Assembly: GCA_019217005.1 (NCBI GenBank)
Contig: JAHBNG010000073.1
Coordinates: 7,370 to 71,369 of the forward strand
Direction: 5' to 3'
From: Chloroflexi bacterium TSY
GTDB taxonomy: Bacteria > Chloroflexota > Anaerolineae > Caldilineales > Caldilineaceae
DNA: 64,000 nucleotides
Below the pieces are notes generated by a model. That model searched no databases, was not told where the DNA came from, and saw only the letters and a program-made list of their open reading frames with translations. Made by a program: the position numbers and the translations under genes. Shown in pieces: positions 36,860 through 46,852 of this stretch (position 1 is the first letter of the stretch; the number at the start of each line of letters is the position of its first letter).

Positions 36860-36873
36860 GATATCTCCAGCGT

Positions 36874-37731
36874 CTAGGTAAACATACGACTCATTTGCTT
36901 CTGATCAACCATTGACGCCATCTCTTCGTCGCTCGGACGTTGCTCGAATCGGCGAGCGGCGTCTAGCACGTGAGGCAGGACGTGGATATCTCCTACCGTA
37001 TTCAGAAAAACGCCAGGTCCGCCGAGCACCCAGTGGACAGCTCTGTCCACATCGGCCTGATCTTCTAGCGGCTCATACCACGTACTACGACTCTTTTGCG
37101 TGGTTGCCCAAGGACCACGTGCAATCGATTTGATTGTCTGTACGGCCACATTGCGTTCCTGGCAGAGACTCGCCAACCTCTCAAAGTCGTTCATATAACG
37201 TTGATCCTGCCCCATGATGTAATTATAAGGCAGCAGCACCGAGTCGAAATCAAATTTCTCTAGGCTGCGTCGGTGCATAACCGGAGCGTGAAGTCCGTGT
37301 CCAGTTACGCCGATAAAGCGTACCAGGCCCTGGTCACGAGCTTCCACGGCGGCTTCCAGCGCACCTCCGGATCCCATGGCTACATCCCATTCGTCCGGAT
37401 GCACCAAGTTATGCAGTTGGATCAGATCAATCTGATCTGTCTGCAAACGTTCCAATGAGTGATGGATTTGCGCCTTTGCTTTTTCATAAGTCCGCTCACC
37501 AGTCTTGGTGGCGAGAAAGAAATTCTTGCGATGCTTGGGCATCCACGGACCAATGCGCAATTCAGCCTCACCATAGCTGGCTGCCGTATCGATATGGTTA
37601 ACGCCATATTCCAACAGCAAATCTAACGTCTGGTCGGCTTCTGCCTGCGTGACCCGGCTCAAAGCGGCGGCACCAAAGAGGGTGAGCGTACTCTCGTGAC
37701 CGGTACGGCCAAAGGGTTGTTTTTGAATCAT
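36874..37731 (-). CDS. Aldo/keto reductase
   Basis: 285 residues. The catalytic tetrad is visible: Asp in HIDTAASYG, Tyr in SYGEAE, Lys in LATKTGER and His in IQLHNLV. Other family text: [19 protein letters not shown] at the N-terminus and [14 protein letters not shown]-dependent reduction or oxidation of a carbonyl/sugar; the substrate is unknown. It is the first gene of a two-gene unit with the BNR_4 protein, suggesting a role in processing a released sugar. Confidence 0.93.
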   Translation of the reverse strand: MIQKQPFGRTGHESTLTLFGAAALSRVTQAEADQTLDLLLEYGVNHIDTAASYGEAELRIGPWMPKHRKNFFLATKTGERTYEKAKAQIHHSLERLQTDQIDLIQLHNLVHPDEWDVAMGSGGALEAAVEARDQGLVRFIGVTGHGLHAPVMHRRSLEKFDFDSVLLPYNYIMGQDQRYMNDFERLASLCQERNVAVQTIKSIARGPWATTQKSRSTWYEPLEDQADVDRAVHWVLGGPGVFLNTVGDIHVLPHVLDAARRFEQRPSDEEMASMVDQKQMSRMFT

Positions 37732-37754
37732 CGTTTTATCTCCTTAAGATTCGG

Positions 37755-37818
37755 AATTAAATAATTCATCGAAGATTCTTCGTTTCACTCGGGAATGACA
37801 TCGATGAATTATTTAATT
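37755..37818. repeat. 64-bp palindrome
   Basis: Perfect 18-bp arms AATTAAATAATTCATCGA (37755-37772) and TCGATGAATTATTTAATT (37801-37818). The centre (AGATTCTTCG and GGAATGAC) shares words with the 132-bp palindromes at 10861 and 48970, so it may be a short relative of that family. It lies just upstream of the aldo/keto reductase start. Confidence 0.7.
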
Positions 37819-38065
37819 GTCATTCCTTATGTGATATGAAAGGAAGGATGTGGAAAATTGTCACGTAATCGGAATCATAGTAAAGTTTCTTCAAATATTG
37901 CCCTATCTTAAACCAATCCCAGGAATTCTACCATGTCCCCACCCAATCCATTGCACTGGTCCTTTAACCATGACAATCGTCAACAGACACCCTACTTTGC
38001 GGAGCAACTGCTCAATGCCTTACAAAATCTCCCAACCGAATCAGAATTTGCAACCAACCATTATC

Positions 38066-39569
38066 CTTTACTTTCTGGTAAAAGAAAAGAGATGAGGTGA
38101 GGAATGTGACAAAAAGCGGTTAGCGTTTCATCCTAAAGGTAGAGAAACCAAAAAGGAGGAAGGAATGCTAACCGCGCCAGAAATAACTATAGCAGTACTG
38201 ATGAATGTATTGCAAGTAACGCCGGTGGGAACAAACGTAAATGTAATGCGTCTGATGTGGGCGATGATGAATGGGTCGTTTCTGAAAAGTCGAGGAGCAA
38301 TCCATAGTGGATTGAGTGAAAGCGGGTTTGAAGATGAGGAGCTCCGGCGAAGCTGGTGGAGCTTTCGATATGGATCATGGGATATTGCAAGCCTGCTCTC
38401 ATCGTGGCAAGAAGAAGTGGAGTGGAAAGGGAATGGGAGGCAAAAAAGTTAGAAGGATACCGAGTGAAAAGCATAGATATCACAGGGTTCTGGCGACCGA
38501 AGCTGCAAGGGAAAGTGAACCGACTCTATAACTCAACGGCTCGTCGGGCATTGCCCGCTCATCTTTGGAGTGATGATAAGCTCGGGGGAGATAGGCGGGA
38601 AACGAGTGCCACTGCTCAAGGCAATCATGAGATGCGAGGTAGGCACAAAGGAAAGTGAGTTTCGGAAAAAGCTGCTGAAAGAGACCAAGAAATCACTGGA
38701 GTCAGACGAAGTGGCGGTGGTCGATGCCGGGTTTACAATCAGAGAAATGCTAGAAAGCGACGTCGACCGATTTGTCCTTCGGGAAGCGATTAACTGCACA
38801 GCGCGCCGCAATGAGTTACCCGAACGTAAGGAAAAAAGGCAGACCACCCGAATATGGTGATATTGTGCGTCCGCTCTCTCGATGCTATAGGGGAAAGCGA
38901 CTCGAGGCCACAACTCCAGACTCGTTTGGTCAATTTGTCTATAGTGGTCGCCTGATTCGCTATCAAGCATGGCACAATCTCGTCCCCAGGACAACCAAGG
39001 TGGATACAGCCAACCGTACCTATTCGATTTACGTCTTTCAGGATCCTGCTTATCACACACCTTTGGTTCTGGCGACCGTCATGGCTTTACAAGCTGAAAC
39101 CATTTATCTTTTCTATCTGGAGCGCTGGCCTGTTGAACATCCCCCCCCTTGGCTTCCAAGCAGATGATTGGCTTACATCGTCAATTTGTTCATGCCGATG
39201 AGGCTTGCTTCCGCTTACCTGAACTGGGGCTGCTGGCTGGCAATCTTCTTTCCCATTTAGCCGCTTCTCTTCCTCCCATACCGACTGGCTACTGGGATCG
39301 AGAGCCTCAAGCCACTCCCGGCAGGCTGCGCCGCGTTCTCTCGAGTGCTCTTTTTCCAACTCCCGACCAACTCGACCCTGACTTTCGGAAAAAGGCCTCG
39401 GTTTCACACCATTTACCTAAAGGCGTTCTCGCTCATCGCCGCCTCAATGCCGCTGCTTAAACTAGCCGAGCACTATTTTTACATTTTATCCCGTTTTTTC
39501 AGGGTGGATTCTTTTTTCCGCCCCTTTCGGTTTGCCCTTTGTCACTCAAGCCTTTACCAGAAAGTAAAG
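38066..39569 (+). mobile_element. IS4-like insertion sequence, copy A
   Basis: Ends CTTTACTTTCTGGTAAA and TTTACCAGAAAGTAAAG are perfect inverted repeats of 17 bp. Target duplication TTATC at 38061-38065 and 39570-39574. 1,504 bp. A second, about 95% similar copy lies at 61466-62955. Confidence 0.9.
38165..39460 (+). pseudogene. IS4-like DDE transposase, frameshifted (copy A)
   Basis: It begins MLTAPEITIAVLMNVLQVTP. The continuation is in other frames: KSIDITGFWRPKLQGKVNRL (candidate first Asp), VAVVDAGFTIREMLES (second Asp), then VYLERWPVEH-like text (FYLERWPVEHPPPWLPS, candidate Glu) and QFVHADEACFRLPELGLLAG. Copy A reads AINCTARRNELPERK without the break seen there in copy B, but has extra breaks elsewhere. 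Confidence 0.8.
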
Positions 39570-39724
39570 TTATCAGATATTGCCTAATTTTTGGCGTGGA
39601 TATAGAGGGGCCAGCGAAGAACAAACCGATGGAACTGATCTAAACATTGGTGAAATCACGATTACACGGCACCAGACCGGGTCTGGCAACTGGAACTATA
39701 CGATAAGTTCACTGAATACAACCA

Positions 39725-39879
39725 GGGGTGGTTCAGAATTAGGTTTACACTTTTGATACATAGATAAAAATCTATATGAGGTCATTTTCTGCCTGAGCAT
39801 GGCTCAAAGTAGAAAATATAAACATCTTTTCTCTTTGCAAAAATGTAAACCTAATTGTCCGCCTAAAATGAACCACCCC
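39725..39879. mobile_element. 155-bp MITE, copy A (diverged)
   Basis: Terminal GGGGTGGTTCA and TGAACCACCCC, flanked by perfect 8-bp duplications TACAACCA (39717-39724, 39880-39887). Sub-terminal AGGTTTACACTTTT is mirrored by AAAATGTAAACCT. It has about 80% identity to the three identical copies. It interrupts the unknown gene 37933-40403. Confidence 0.92.
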
Positions 39880-40404
39880 TACAACCAGTGGCGAAAATAT
39901 GCGGCTCAGCTTCAACTGTGCGAATGAGGCTGTTCGCCCCTTAATTGGCGATTGGCAAATAGCCGTTCAGAACAGCACAGGTGATCGGTATCGGCAATTT
40001 TCCTGTCAAGGGCAGATGGCACAGCGGGCGGACAAAACACAGATCACGTTGACCATCAATCATGTACCCCTGGAGATAGGAACAGTCGACCGTTCTATCC
40101 CCTTAACCTGTAATTGGTCGCTCTTCGATATCATTCCGCTCATGAGCAAGGAACTCAAACAAACTAAAAAATCGACATCAATGACCTTACTGGAAGATCT
40201 GGAAAAAATTCGGCAGCAGACCAAGCTTGGATTTTTAGAGGATTGGACATTGGCTCTTAATGAAGTGAATGGGCGCACATTACAACTAAGCGGCTATTTT
40301 CTTTACGGGCAAGGCTTGGTTGCCTTCCTACTGGTGGCTCGACCAGCAGAACCGTGTCGTCATCGTCACGAGCATTTTTCAAACTTGGGTCTTACGAGGA
40401 TAAC

Positions 40405-41859
40405 ATGGCTGAACGACCAAATATCATCTTTATTAACACAGACCAGCATACCTGGAATGTACTTTCCGCATATGGGCATTCAAGCGTCCAGACGCCCAAT
40501 ATCGACCGTCTGCATCAGAATGGCATCTCGTTTATGCGTTCCTATTGCAGCGACCCAGTCTGCGCACCTGCCCGTGCCAGTTGGGTGACGGGGTGCTATA
40601 CATCTGAGGCCGGTACACCTTTCAATGGCGGGCATCTACATCCAGATATACCCGACCTTGGTCAAGTGTTGAGAGCGGGAGGCTATCGGGCACTGCATTG
40701 TGGCAAGTGGCATGTGGATGGTCGGGATGTGCATCAGAGCTTTGATGTACTTTATAGCGGTCAACGTCCGATTGGGGCTGGCGGTGGCGAATATTTTGAC
40801 GCAGCCATAACCCACGCGGCTGTCGATTTCCTGACCAGTGATACCAGCCCCGATCCATTTTATCTGCAAATTGCCTACCTAAATCCCCATGACATCTGTG
40901 AATATGAGCACAATCACGAAGAAAAAGTCATTCCAGATCCGGTTGCCCAGGGGCTTTTGGATGAAAGTCAGTTGCCACCGCTTCCAGAGAATTTTCAATA
41001 CGATCAGGACGAAACCGTTCTCCATCGTGTCTGTCGGCGCGAAGATGACGCTTTGATCCACTGGCCGATTCTGCGTGTGGTGCGCGATTGGTCAGAGTTT
41101 CAATGGCGCTATCTGATCTGGAATCACCACCGCTTTGTGGAGAAAGTGGATTGCGAGATCGGCATGGTTTTGACAGCGCTGGAGCAGAGTCGCTTTCGGG
41201 ACAATACGGTGATTATCTTTAGCGTGGATCACGGTGAAGCATATGGTCAGCATCAGATGTTCCAGAAGTTCACCCTTTATGAAGAAAGCATTCGTGTCCC
41301 ATTTATTGTGGCGACACTTGGAGACAAATTGCCGATACCCAAAGCGGTATTTAACGAAACTCACTTTGTGTCAGGTGTCGATCTGATGCCGACGGTCTGC
41401 GACTACGCAGGGATTGAGCGACCAGAGGACATACAAGGATTGAGCGTACGTCCACTCGTAGAAGATCATACCGAGGAAAAGCCTGCTTTCTGGAGGGAAT
41501 TCGCCTTTGTCGAAAGCAATTATTGGGGTCGAGCCTTGATCTTTGATCGCTACAAATATGTCTGTGAATATATCCCCTTTGGCACAGACGAAGATCTGGT
41601 GCCACCTGGTCCCGACGCCAAGCGCATCGGACGAGAACAGATATTTGATCTCGTTGCAGATCCCCAAGAAACCCGCAACTTGGCCTATAAGTCAGAACTG
41701 AGCGACCAGATACATAGCTTCCGGCAAGCGCTGTTTGACTTTGAAAGTCAGTTGTACCGACGGCCAATTGTAGAGGAGAGACCCATCCAACAAATTCGTC
41801 GCTGGGGCAGCCGCATCAAAGACTACTGGAATGCTCATCCAGAACTGTATACGGTATAA
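40405..41859 (+). CDS. Sulfatase (type I) with canonical C-x-P-x-R
   Basis: 484 residues from the ATG at 40405, the usual MAERPNIIFINTDQHTW start; upstream in-frame codons belong to the previous gene. Formylglycine motif DPVCAPARASWVTG (Cys is the modified residue). Further sites: HCGKWHVDGRDVH, and FSVDHGEAYGQH with the metal Asp/His. No signal peptide. It acts on a sulfate ester of unknown identity, likely on a glycan given the neighbours. Different from the sulfatase at 7105, which has C-T-A-Y-R. Confidence 0.94.
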   Translation: MAERPNIIFINTDQHTWNVLSAYGHSSVQTPNIDRLHQNGISFMRSYCSDPVCAPARASWVTGCYTSEAGTPFNGGHLHPDIPDLGQVLRAGGYRALHCGKWHVDGRDVHQSFDVLYSGQRPIGAGGGEYFDAAITHAAVDFLTSDTSPDPFYLQIAYLNPHDICEYEHNHEEKVIPDPVAQGLLDESQLPPLPENFQYDQDETVLHRVCRREDDALIHWPILRVVRDWSEFQWRYLIWNHHRFVEKVDCEIGMVLTALEQSRFRDNTVIIFSVDHGEAYGQHQMFQKFTLYEESIRVPFIVATLGDKLPIPKAVFNETHFVSGVDLMPTVCDYAGIERPEDIQGLSVRPLVEDHTEEKPAFWREFAFVESNYWGRALIFDRYKYVCEYIPFGTDEDLVPPGPDAKRIGREQIFDLVADPQETRNLAYKSELSDQIHSFRQALFDFESQLYRRPIVEERPIQQIRRWGSRIKDYWNAHPELYTV

Positions 41860-41934
41860 TTACTCGGGAACGACATGTGCGACTGATTGAATGTCTATTC
41901 TACAGCATAGTGAGCCTCTAGAAATAACAGGCCT

Positions 41935-41972
41935 CGGACGTCTCGTCTGACCTTGAACGGACGAGACGTCCG
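41935..41972. terminator. Strong hairpin between sulfatase and kinase genes
   Basis: CGGACGTCTCGTC (41935-41947) and GACGAGACGTCCG (41960-41972): 13-bp perfect stem with a 12-nt loop. There is no T-run, so it may be a factor-dependent terminator or processing stem. Confidence 0.5.
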
Positions 41973-42018
41973 GAAACTGGGCAAATCGCTACCCTACTCG
42001 ATGTCATAGGAGAAACTC

Positions 42019-42666
42019 ATGTCGAGCTTTGTGATTGCTATCAGTGGTGCTCCTGGTGCGGGAAAAACCACATTGGTGAGGCGTGTGACCAATCTTTTGG
42101 GTGATGCAGTCGCCCTTCACTTTGACGATTACAAATCTGTTGCTAAATATCCAGCGGACATGTCTAATCCTATGGGTCTAGCGAATTGGATCAAAGCAGG
42201 AAAGAATTTGGATGCTTGGGAAATTCCCCAACTGCTTGGCGACCTGAAAAAATTAAGAAATGGACAAGCGATTTCTTTGCCCGATAGTCAAGGGCAAATT
42301 GAGCCAGCAAGATTTATTGTGTTGGAAGAACCATCGGGTAGAGCACGTACCGGACTACAGGAACTCATAGATATGGTCGTGTTAATCGATCTACCGTTAG
42401 AAATTGCCTTGGCACGTCAAGTTGTGGAGTATATCAGCTACTGTGTCAAGGAATTATCAGATGATGCTCTGAAAAATGCGTTACAGAGATTCGTGGATGG
42501 ATATACTCAGTATTCCTTGGTCCGAGAATATTATTTGGCTGTGATTGAAGGGGCACGTCAGGACTGTGATTTGATCCTAGATGGCACGCGACCGACCAGC
42601 GAATTGGCTCAATTGGTCGTCGTTGCCGCAAAGTCTAGAGTTTCAGGAAACAGAGTTAATCGATAA
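42019..42666 (+). CDS. P-loop kinase, uridine-kinase-like
   Basis: 215 residues. Walker A GAPGAGKTTLV (about residues 10-20). The following HFDDYKSVAKYP resembles the (H)DDYY-type substrate segment of nucleoside kinases; FIVLEEPSGRAR and VVLIDLPLEIALARQVVEY (LID/Arg part) fit the uridine kinase/phosphoribulokinase superfamily. The phosphate acceptor is unknown. GGAGAAACTC precedes the ATG. It is a single gene facing the minus-strand sugar-importer operon. Confidence 0.88.
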   Translation: MSSFVIAISGAPGAGKTTLVRRVTNLLGDAVALHFDDYKSVAKYPADMSNPMGLANWIKAGKNLDAWEIPQLLGDLKKLRNGQAISLPDSQGQIEPARFIVLEEPSGRARTGLQELIDMVVLIDLPLEIALARQVVEYISYCVKELSDDALKNALQRFVDGYTQYSLVREYYLAVIEGARQDCDLILDGTRPTSELAQLVVVAAKSRVSGNRVNR

Positions 42667-42681
42667 AAAGCTGGCTGGCAG

Positions 42682-43701
42682 TCAAAGTTCTTCTGTGGCT
42701 TGCTCAAAATAAGTAGACGCCGGTTGCCTCTTGGCATCATCAACGGCCCGCCGCCACTTACCCGAAAGCTCACTCTCATCCAATTCGTCGATCAAGAAAT
42801 AACCAACATCCGCCGATTCTACCCCATCTGACTGTGGTCGTCCACCAATTGCCCGACATTCGAAAACGATACCAATCACAGCGATTTCCTCACCGTATGG
42901 CTGCGAGATACGAATTTCGTTGCCACCATAGACACCACTCAAGCGGGCCGGCTCGACCAAGACACCTGTCTCCTCCCATACTTCACGTACCGTGGCGTCA
43001 ACGGGAGACTCATCCGGTGCAATTGCCCCACCAGGCAACTCCCAAAGTCCATTGTCTTTGCGTTTTTGTAACAATACCCGGCCTTGTTCATCGAAGACCA
43101 ACCCAGCCGCTGCCGATATCATGAGCAGATCTTTACCAATCATAGGACGAATACGACGCATATATGCAACCATACCATCTGGTTGTAGATGATCGGTGGG
43201 TGGTTGCCATGTCGTGGTGAGAGCATGTAAGCAAGGCGCTTTTCGTACGTCAGCGAACACATCTGGCATGACAAGGTGCATCCAAGTTGGCATGTTCAGG
43301 TGGGCAAGTTCGGATTCCGCAATGTAACGTACATCCAACGTCTCAACCCGATCGGGCTGTGGGTCACCACCAATCACGCGACAAACAAAGACCGTCATCA
43401 GATAGGAAACCTGGTCGCCATTGGCATAGGTCACATGGAACTCTGGTCCACCATAGACACCCAACACATTCTCTGGTTCAACCAGCAGACCGGTCTCTTC
43501 CGCCATCTCGCGGACAGCGGCATCAGCGAGGAACTCTGGTGGCTCCACGCTACCGCCGGGAGCCACCCAAACGCCCTCGGCATGGTTAACCAGCAGCACT
43601 CGACCTATATCATCAAAGCAAATGATGGTGACTGAAGGCACGTGCAGCAGTTCGTTGCCGACTTTGCTACGCAACTTCCGCAGATATGCTGGCATGGACA
43701 T
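42682..43701 (-). CDS. Protein with two tandem Nudix hydrolase domains
   Basis: 339 residues. Two complete Nudix boxes are present: GGSVEPPEFLADAAVREMAE followed by ETGLLV (first domain, about residues 20-150) and GGAIAPDESPVDATVREVWE followed by ETGVLV (second, about residues 190-310). Both keep the R-E-x-x-E-E core. Each domain carries a YMRRIRPMIGK- or YLRKLRSKVGN-type helix before it, so the gene arose by internal duplication. Likely hydrolyses nucleoside-diphosphate-linked compounds; the substrate is unknown. It overlaps the PfpI gene by 35 bp, implying co-translation. Confidence 0.93.
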   Translation of the reverse strand: MSMPAYLRKLRSKVGNELLHVPSVTIICFDDIGRVLLVNHAEGVWVAPGGSVEPPEFLADAAVREMAEETGLLVEPENVLGVYGGPEFHVTYANGDQVSYLMTVFVCRVIGGDPQPDRVETLDVRYIAESELAHLNMPTWMHLVMPDVFADVRKAPCLHALTTTWQPPTDHLQPDGMVAYMRRIRPMIGKDLLMISAAAGLVFDEQGRVLLQKRKDNGLWELPGGAIAPDESPVDATVREVWEETGVLVEPARLSGVYGGNEIRISQPYGEEIAVIGIVFECRAIGGRPQSDGVESADVGYFLIDELDESELSGKWRRAVDDAKRQPASTYFEQATEEL

Positions 43702-44317
43702 GGGATCGGGTTAGAGCTTCTATGATGGCATCGCAAAATTCAGGCAGGTCATCAGGTACGCGCCCTGTGACCACAGTGCCGTCAATGAGAGCGGGTACGT
43801 CGTGGTAGACTGCACCGGCGTTGAGCAAGTCGTCAGTCACGGCACAGTAGGACGTAACATTGCGACCACGAACAGTATCGGTCCCTTTCTGCCGATCCAG
43901 TGAGATCAATACCTGGGGTCCGTGACAGATAGCAGCAACGATCTTGCCAGCCCGATGGATAGCGGCCGTGAACTCCAAGGTCTTGTCATCGATTCGTAGG
44001 AAGTCGGGAGCCAATCCACCAGGAAAGACCACCGCATGATAATCGTCGGGTTTCATCTCCCAGATGCTTTGTACTGTATAGCGATTGCCCTCTGCCAGTA
44101 CATCAAAGGGGATGGTATGCCCAAACCTTCCCGTTATTGGCTTCTCTGGCCAGGCCGGTCGCCCATGAAAGTGACCGAGTGCCGTCTGTGGTAGCGTACC
44201 CACTACAATCTCCGCTCCCGCTTGACTCAGTTGGAGCACGGCATACATGACCTCGATATCCTCAAACTCATGGGCCGTCAGAATAGCAATCCGTGTTCCC
44301 TGTAGTGTTGTATTCAT
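43667..44317 (-). CDS. DJ-1/PfpI family protein
   Basis: 216 residues. The nucleophile elbow AAICHGPQVLIS holds the catalytic Cys followed by His; the Glu near the N-terminus is in AHEFEDIEVMYAV. HAVVFPGGLAPDFLR is typical of the family. Members act as cysteine peptidases, deglycases or glyoxalase-like enzymes; function cannot be narrowed. Its start is 21 bp after the PhyH stop and it overlaps the Nudix gene, so it is in the sugar-importer operon. Confidence 0.93.
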   Translation of the reverse strand: MNTTLQGTRIAILTAHEFEDIEVMYAVLQLSQAGAEIVVGTLPQTALGHFHGRPAWPEKPITGRFGHTIPFDVLAEGNRYTVQSIWEMKPDDYHAVVFPGGLAPDFLRIDDKTLEFTAAIHRAGKIVAAICHGPQVLISLDRQKGTDTVRGRNVTSYCAVTDDLLNAGAVYHDVPALIDGTVVTGRVPDDLPEFCDAIIEALTRSHVHASISAEVA

Positions 44318-44337
44318 CAGAGTGATACTCCTATACT

Positions 44338-45144
44338 TTAGGGTTGATTGTTGGTATTGATGGGGGGTTCACTGTTAGAGAGGAATCGCTCCATTGTATT
44401 ATGTGTAGCAGGTTGTGTGCGGAAGTCGGCAATCCACGGCTCACGGAAATAGACTTGCTTTTCTCGGGGTAGCCCGGCCATAACCGCAGGGGGCACTTTT
44501 AAGCGATGCCAATGGGTGGCCAGATGTGAATAGGCGTGGAGAATAGCCACCCGTGGCGTCTCTCGTTGCCAGACTGGACCAGCATGGCAGAGATTTTCGG
44601 TAAAAAAGACGGCACTTCCTGCTGGACACTCGTAGCTCATCAAGTAAGGGCTGCGCTTTCCTGGCTCCAGCGACAGATGGCTGGGGTGCATCGCGAATTC
44701 CGATTTGTGACTTCCAACAAGAAAGTGGGTACTTTGATCTTCGAGAGCGATGTCCGTGAACTCAAAGATGACGCGCACCATTCCAGCATGGATGCGACCA
44801 TTTTTTACTCGATAGCCAAAAATAGGATCGGCCTGCTGCGGTCCTCCGCCATGCAGTTCGCCGTGGGCTTGCCCCTTTTTGCGCCAAATCGAAGAGCAAT
44901 TTTCAAGTCTGATATCGGGACCAATGATTTCATGCAACACATCGAGCACTTTAGGATGATCGATCAGAATATTGGCCGCACCGCCGGGAACATCCCGTTC
45001 CGCTGGCGGTAGTGATTCCGGATCATGGTGAATACGGTCAATCTGCTCGGCGATGGCCGCTACTTCATCGGACGTCAGGATCGCCGGACGCACCAAAAAA
45101 CCCGTCAGGTCGAATCGAAATCGTTCTTCTTCTGTCAAGGCCAT
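44338..45144 (-). CDS. Phytanoyl-CoA dioxygenase (PhyH) family protein
   Basis: 268 residues. Double-stranded beta-helix fold: FRFDLTGFLVRPAILTSDEV at the N-terminus, QAHGELHGGG (candidate metal-binding His-x-Glu), AMHPSHLSLEPGKR and the distal His in NLCHAGPVW, then RVAILHAYSH. Fe(II)/2-oxoglutarate oxygenases of this type hydroxylate small molecules; the first metal motif differs from the canonical H-x-D. The substrate is unknown. Following the sugar-importer genes it probably modifies the imported compound. Confidence 0.92.
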   Translation of the reverse strand: MALTEEERFRFDLTGFLVRPAILTSDEVAAIAEQIDRIHHDPESLPPAERDVPGGAANILIDHPKVLDVLHEIIGPDIRLENCSSIWRKKGQAHGELHGGGPQQADPIFGYRVKNGRIHAGMVRVIFEFTDIALEDQSTHFLVGSHKSEFAMHPSHLSLEPGKRSPYLMSYECPAGSAVFFTENLCHAGPVWQRETPRVAILHAYSHLATHWHRLKVPPAVMAGLPREKQVYFREPWIADFRTQPATHNTMERFLSNSEPPINTNNQP

Positions 45145-45250
45145 TGTTTGCTCCGTGTATTAAAACATCCCAAATACAGAACTCGCCGCCGCCTCCACAA
45201 CTATCCAAGGAGAACGACGGCGAGTCCGAGAGCTTGCTATCAGTCTCACG

Positions 45251-46579
45251 CTACGTCAGCGGATCTTTATCCAATACCTCCTGAATCAACAGGTGGGTCG
45301 TCTCAATTCCTTCTTCGAATCCCACAGAATCTGTCCAAATGGCTTGCAGGTTGTTGTTCATCGTGTTTACAAATTCTGATGTTCGTGCGTTTGCTGGGCG
45401 GTGCCACTTGCGAGGTCCCTCAGGATAGATCTCCTGGTGCATACGGAAAATTGGATGGATGGAGTTGAGTTCGTCGCTTTCCCATACATCTTTGCGGCCA
45501 CCAGGGCTACCAGCACCAAAGAAGACATGTTCGATACCATCTTCTTTGGTTGAGTAGAAATCTAGAATCTGGAACGCTTCAGAGGGATGTTGTGAATTTC
45601 CCGTAATACAGAAAGCTGCAGCCGATACCTGTGATCCACGCAACCCCTCAGGGCCAACAGGACCAACAACTGCGTCCCATTCGAATTCCAACTCACCAGC
45701 TTCTGTCATGTTCCGGTAGGCACCAATGCGCCCAGTTGTTGTGTTGTAAATGCCAACTGTGCCAGCGACGAAGTTCTCATTGGTCTGGTCACCACACTGG
45801 CAAGGATCGACCTCGTGCGTGTGCTGCAGGTCATAGAGCCATTGCAAAGCAGCAATCGATTCTTCTTGGTCTAACAAGGACTGGGTTCCTTCTTCATTCA
45901 GTACATCGCCACCAAAGATGCGCAAGTAAGAAGGAATATGTTCTTGTCCAGTACCGCTCGACCGCATGCCCCAAATCTCAGGCGGTGCTGTCACAGCGCT
46001 GGCAATTGAAACCAGATCATCGGTGGTCCAGTCCGGTGTGGGCGGTTCCATGCCAGCCTGTTCCATCAGGGTCTTATTGTGGTAATAACATGTGGTGCCA
46101 TAGTGTCCGTGATTGGGAATCGCATGAAGCTGGCCATCTAGGCTAACGGCTTCTAATAGGGCGTCCCAAAATTGAGAGAGGTCAAAGTTTTTCGCCTCGA
46201 CGATATCGTCTAGCGGGATCATTACACCCTTGGCCTTGTGCTCCGGTGGATTGTTCAGATAGGTCCAGCAAACATCGCCAACCGTGCCAGATGCGGACAT
46301 GGCGTAAACCTTGGGATACATCTCATTGCCGGGCAACTCATCAATTTCGAGTTTCAGACCAGGGTTTTCCTCCTCAAAGAGTGGAATGCGTGAAATGTGC
46401 CAGTCAGCGTGGGTGCCAAGTCGGGAATGGAAGAGTAACGTAATCGGTTCTTCTGAAGCGCCTCCCCCCCCAGTTGCAGCGGGTGCTCCAGGTGGTTGAC
46501 ATGCGACCAACGCCAGGGCACTGGTTAACGCCAATGATCCGGCCAAAAATTCACGGCGGCTCAATTTTTGATTTGACAT
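45251..46579 (-). CDS. Sugar ABC importer substrate-binding lipoprotein (SBP family 1)
   Basis: 442 residues from the ATG at 46579 (MSNQKLSRREFLAGS), preceded by GAGGAG; longer starts are unsupported. Twin-arginine signal LSRREFLAG and lipobox ALVACQ, then a Gly/Ser linker. The core resembles maltose/multiple-sugar binding proteins (LLFHSRLGTHADWHISRIPL, ALLEAVSLDGQLHAIPNHGH, GIYNTTTGRIGAYRNM, GAGSPGGRKDVWESDELNS). The ligand is unknown. Genes for the two permeases lie upstream; there is no ATPase gene, so a shared MsiK-type ATPase is expected. Confidence 0.93.
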   Translation of the reverse strand: MSNQKLSRREFLAGSLALTSALALVACQPPGAPAATGGGGASEEPITLLFHSRLGTHADWHISRIPLFEEENPGLKLEIDELPGNEMYPKVYAMSASGTVGDVCWTYLNNPPEHKAKGVMIPLDDIVEAKNFDLSQFWDALLEAVSLDGQLHAIPNHGHYGTTCYYHNKTLMEQAGMEPPTPDWTTDDLVSIASAVTAPPEIWGMRSSGTGQEHIPSYLRIFGGDVLNEEGTQSLLDQEESIAALQWLYDLQHTHEVDPCQCGDQTNENFVAGTVGIYNTTTGRIGAYRNMTEAGELEFEWDAVVGPVGPEGLRGSQVSAAAFCITGNSQHPSEAFQILDFYSTKEDGIEHVFFGAGSPGGRKDVWESDELNSIHPIFRMHQEIYPEGPRKWHRPANARTSEFVNTMNNNLQAIWTDSVGFEEGIETTHLLIQEVLDKDPLT

Positions 46580-46675
46580 GTGGTTTTTCTCCTCTGGAAT
46601 ACAGCATAAAACGTACGTCAATAAACATTGATCATCTACTACAAATGCGCATTGGTTAGGAACATTCGTACTGAT

Positions 46676-46740
46676 CCAAAAAGTTCTGTGACAATGCATT
46701 CTCACTCGAAAAACTGGTCAGACTCACAACCGCTTTTCGG
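46676..46740. repeat. 65-bp imperfect palindromic repeat, copy 3 of 4 (inverted)
   Basis: Read on the minus strand it matches copy 2: CCGAAAAGCGGTTGTGAG then a core and TCACAGAACTTTTTGG. It lies between the binding-protein and permease genes. Confidence 0.75.
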
Positions 46741-46852
46741 ACAGATTCGTATTCTAAACAAACAAGTGTTTTGCACACATTTGGGAGATGCACAAAAATT
46801 TATGATTATCGACCGACAATGCAGTGCAAATCGTCAATCGTTAATCTTCAAT

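Larger units (their letters stand above)
37933..40403 (+). pseudogene. Unknown protein gene interrupted by an IS4-like element and by a MITE
   Basis: Start ATG at 37933 (MSPPNPLHWSFNHD). Deleting 38066-39574 (element plus one TTATC duplication) and 39880-39887 with 39725-39879 (MITE plus one TACAACCA) rejoins the frame: ATNHYQILPNFWRGYRGASE and ISSLNTTSGENMRLSFNCAN. A third lesion near 40315 shifts the frame; the other frame ends PSYWWLDQQNRVVIVTS...VLRG with TAA at 40401-40403, one base before the sulfatase ATG. The restored protein is about 265 residues, beta-rich, without signal peptide. I do not recognise the family. The 1-bp spacing suggests it was co-translated with the sulfatase. Confidence 0.75.

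Noticed and set aside
38533..39060. Apparent proteins on the minus strand of the IS4-like element
   Set aside because: Antisense shadows of the transposase; both copies give similar ones because the element is duplicated.
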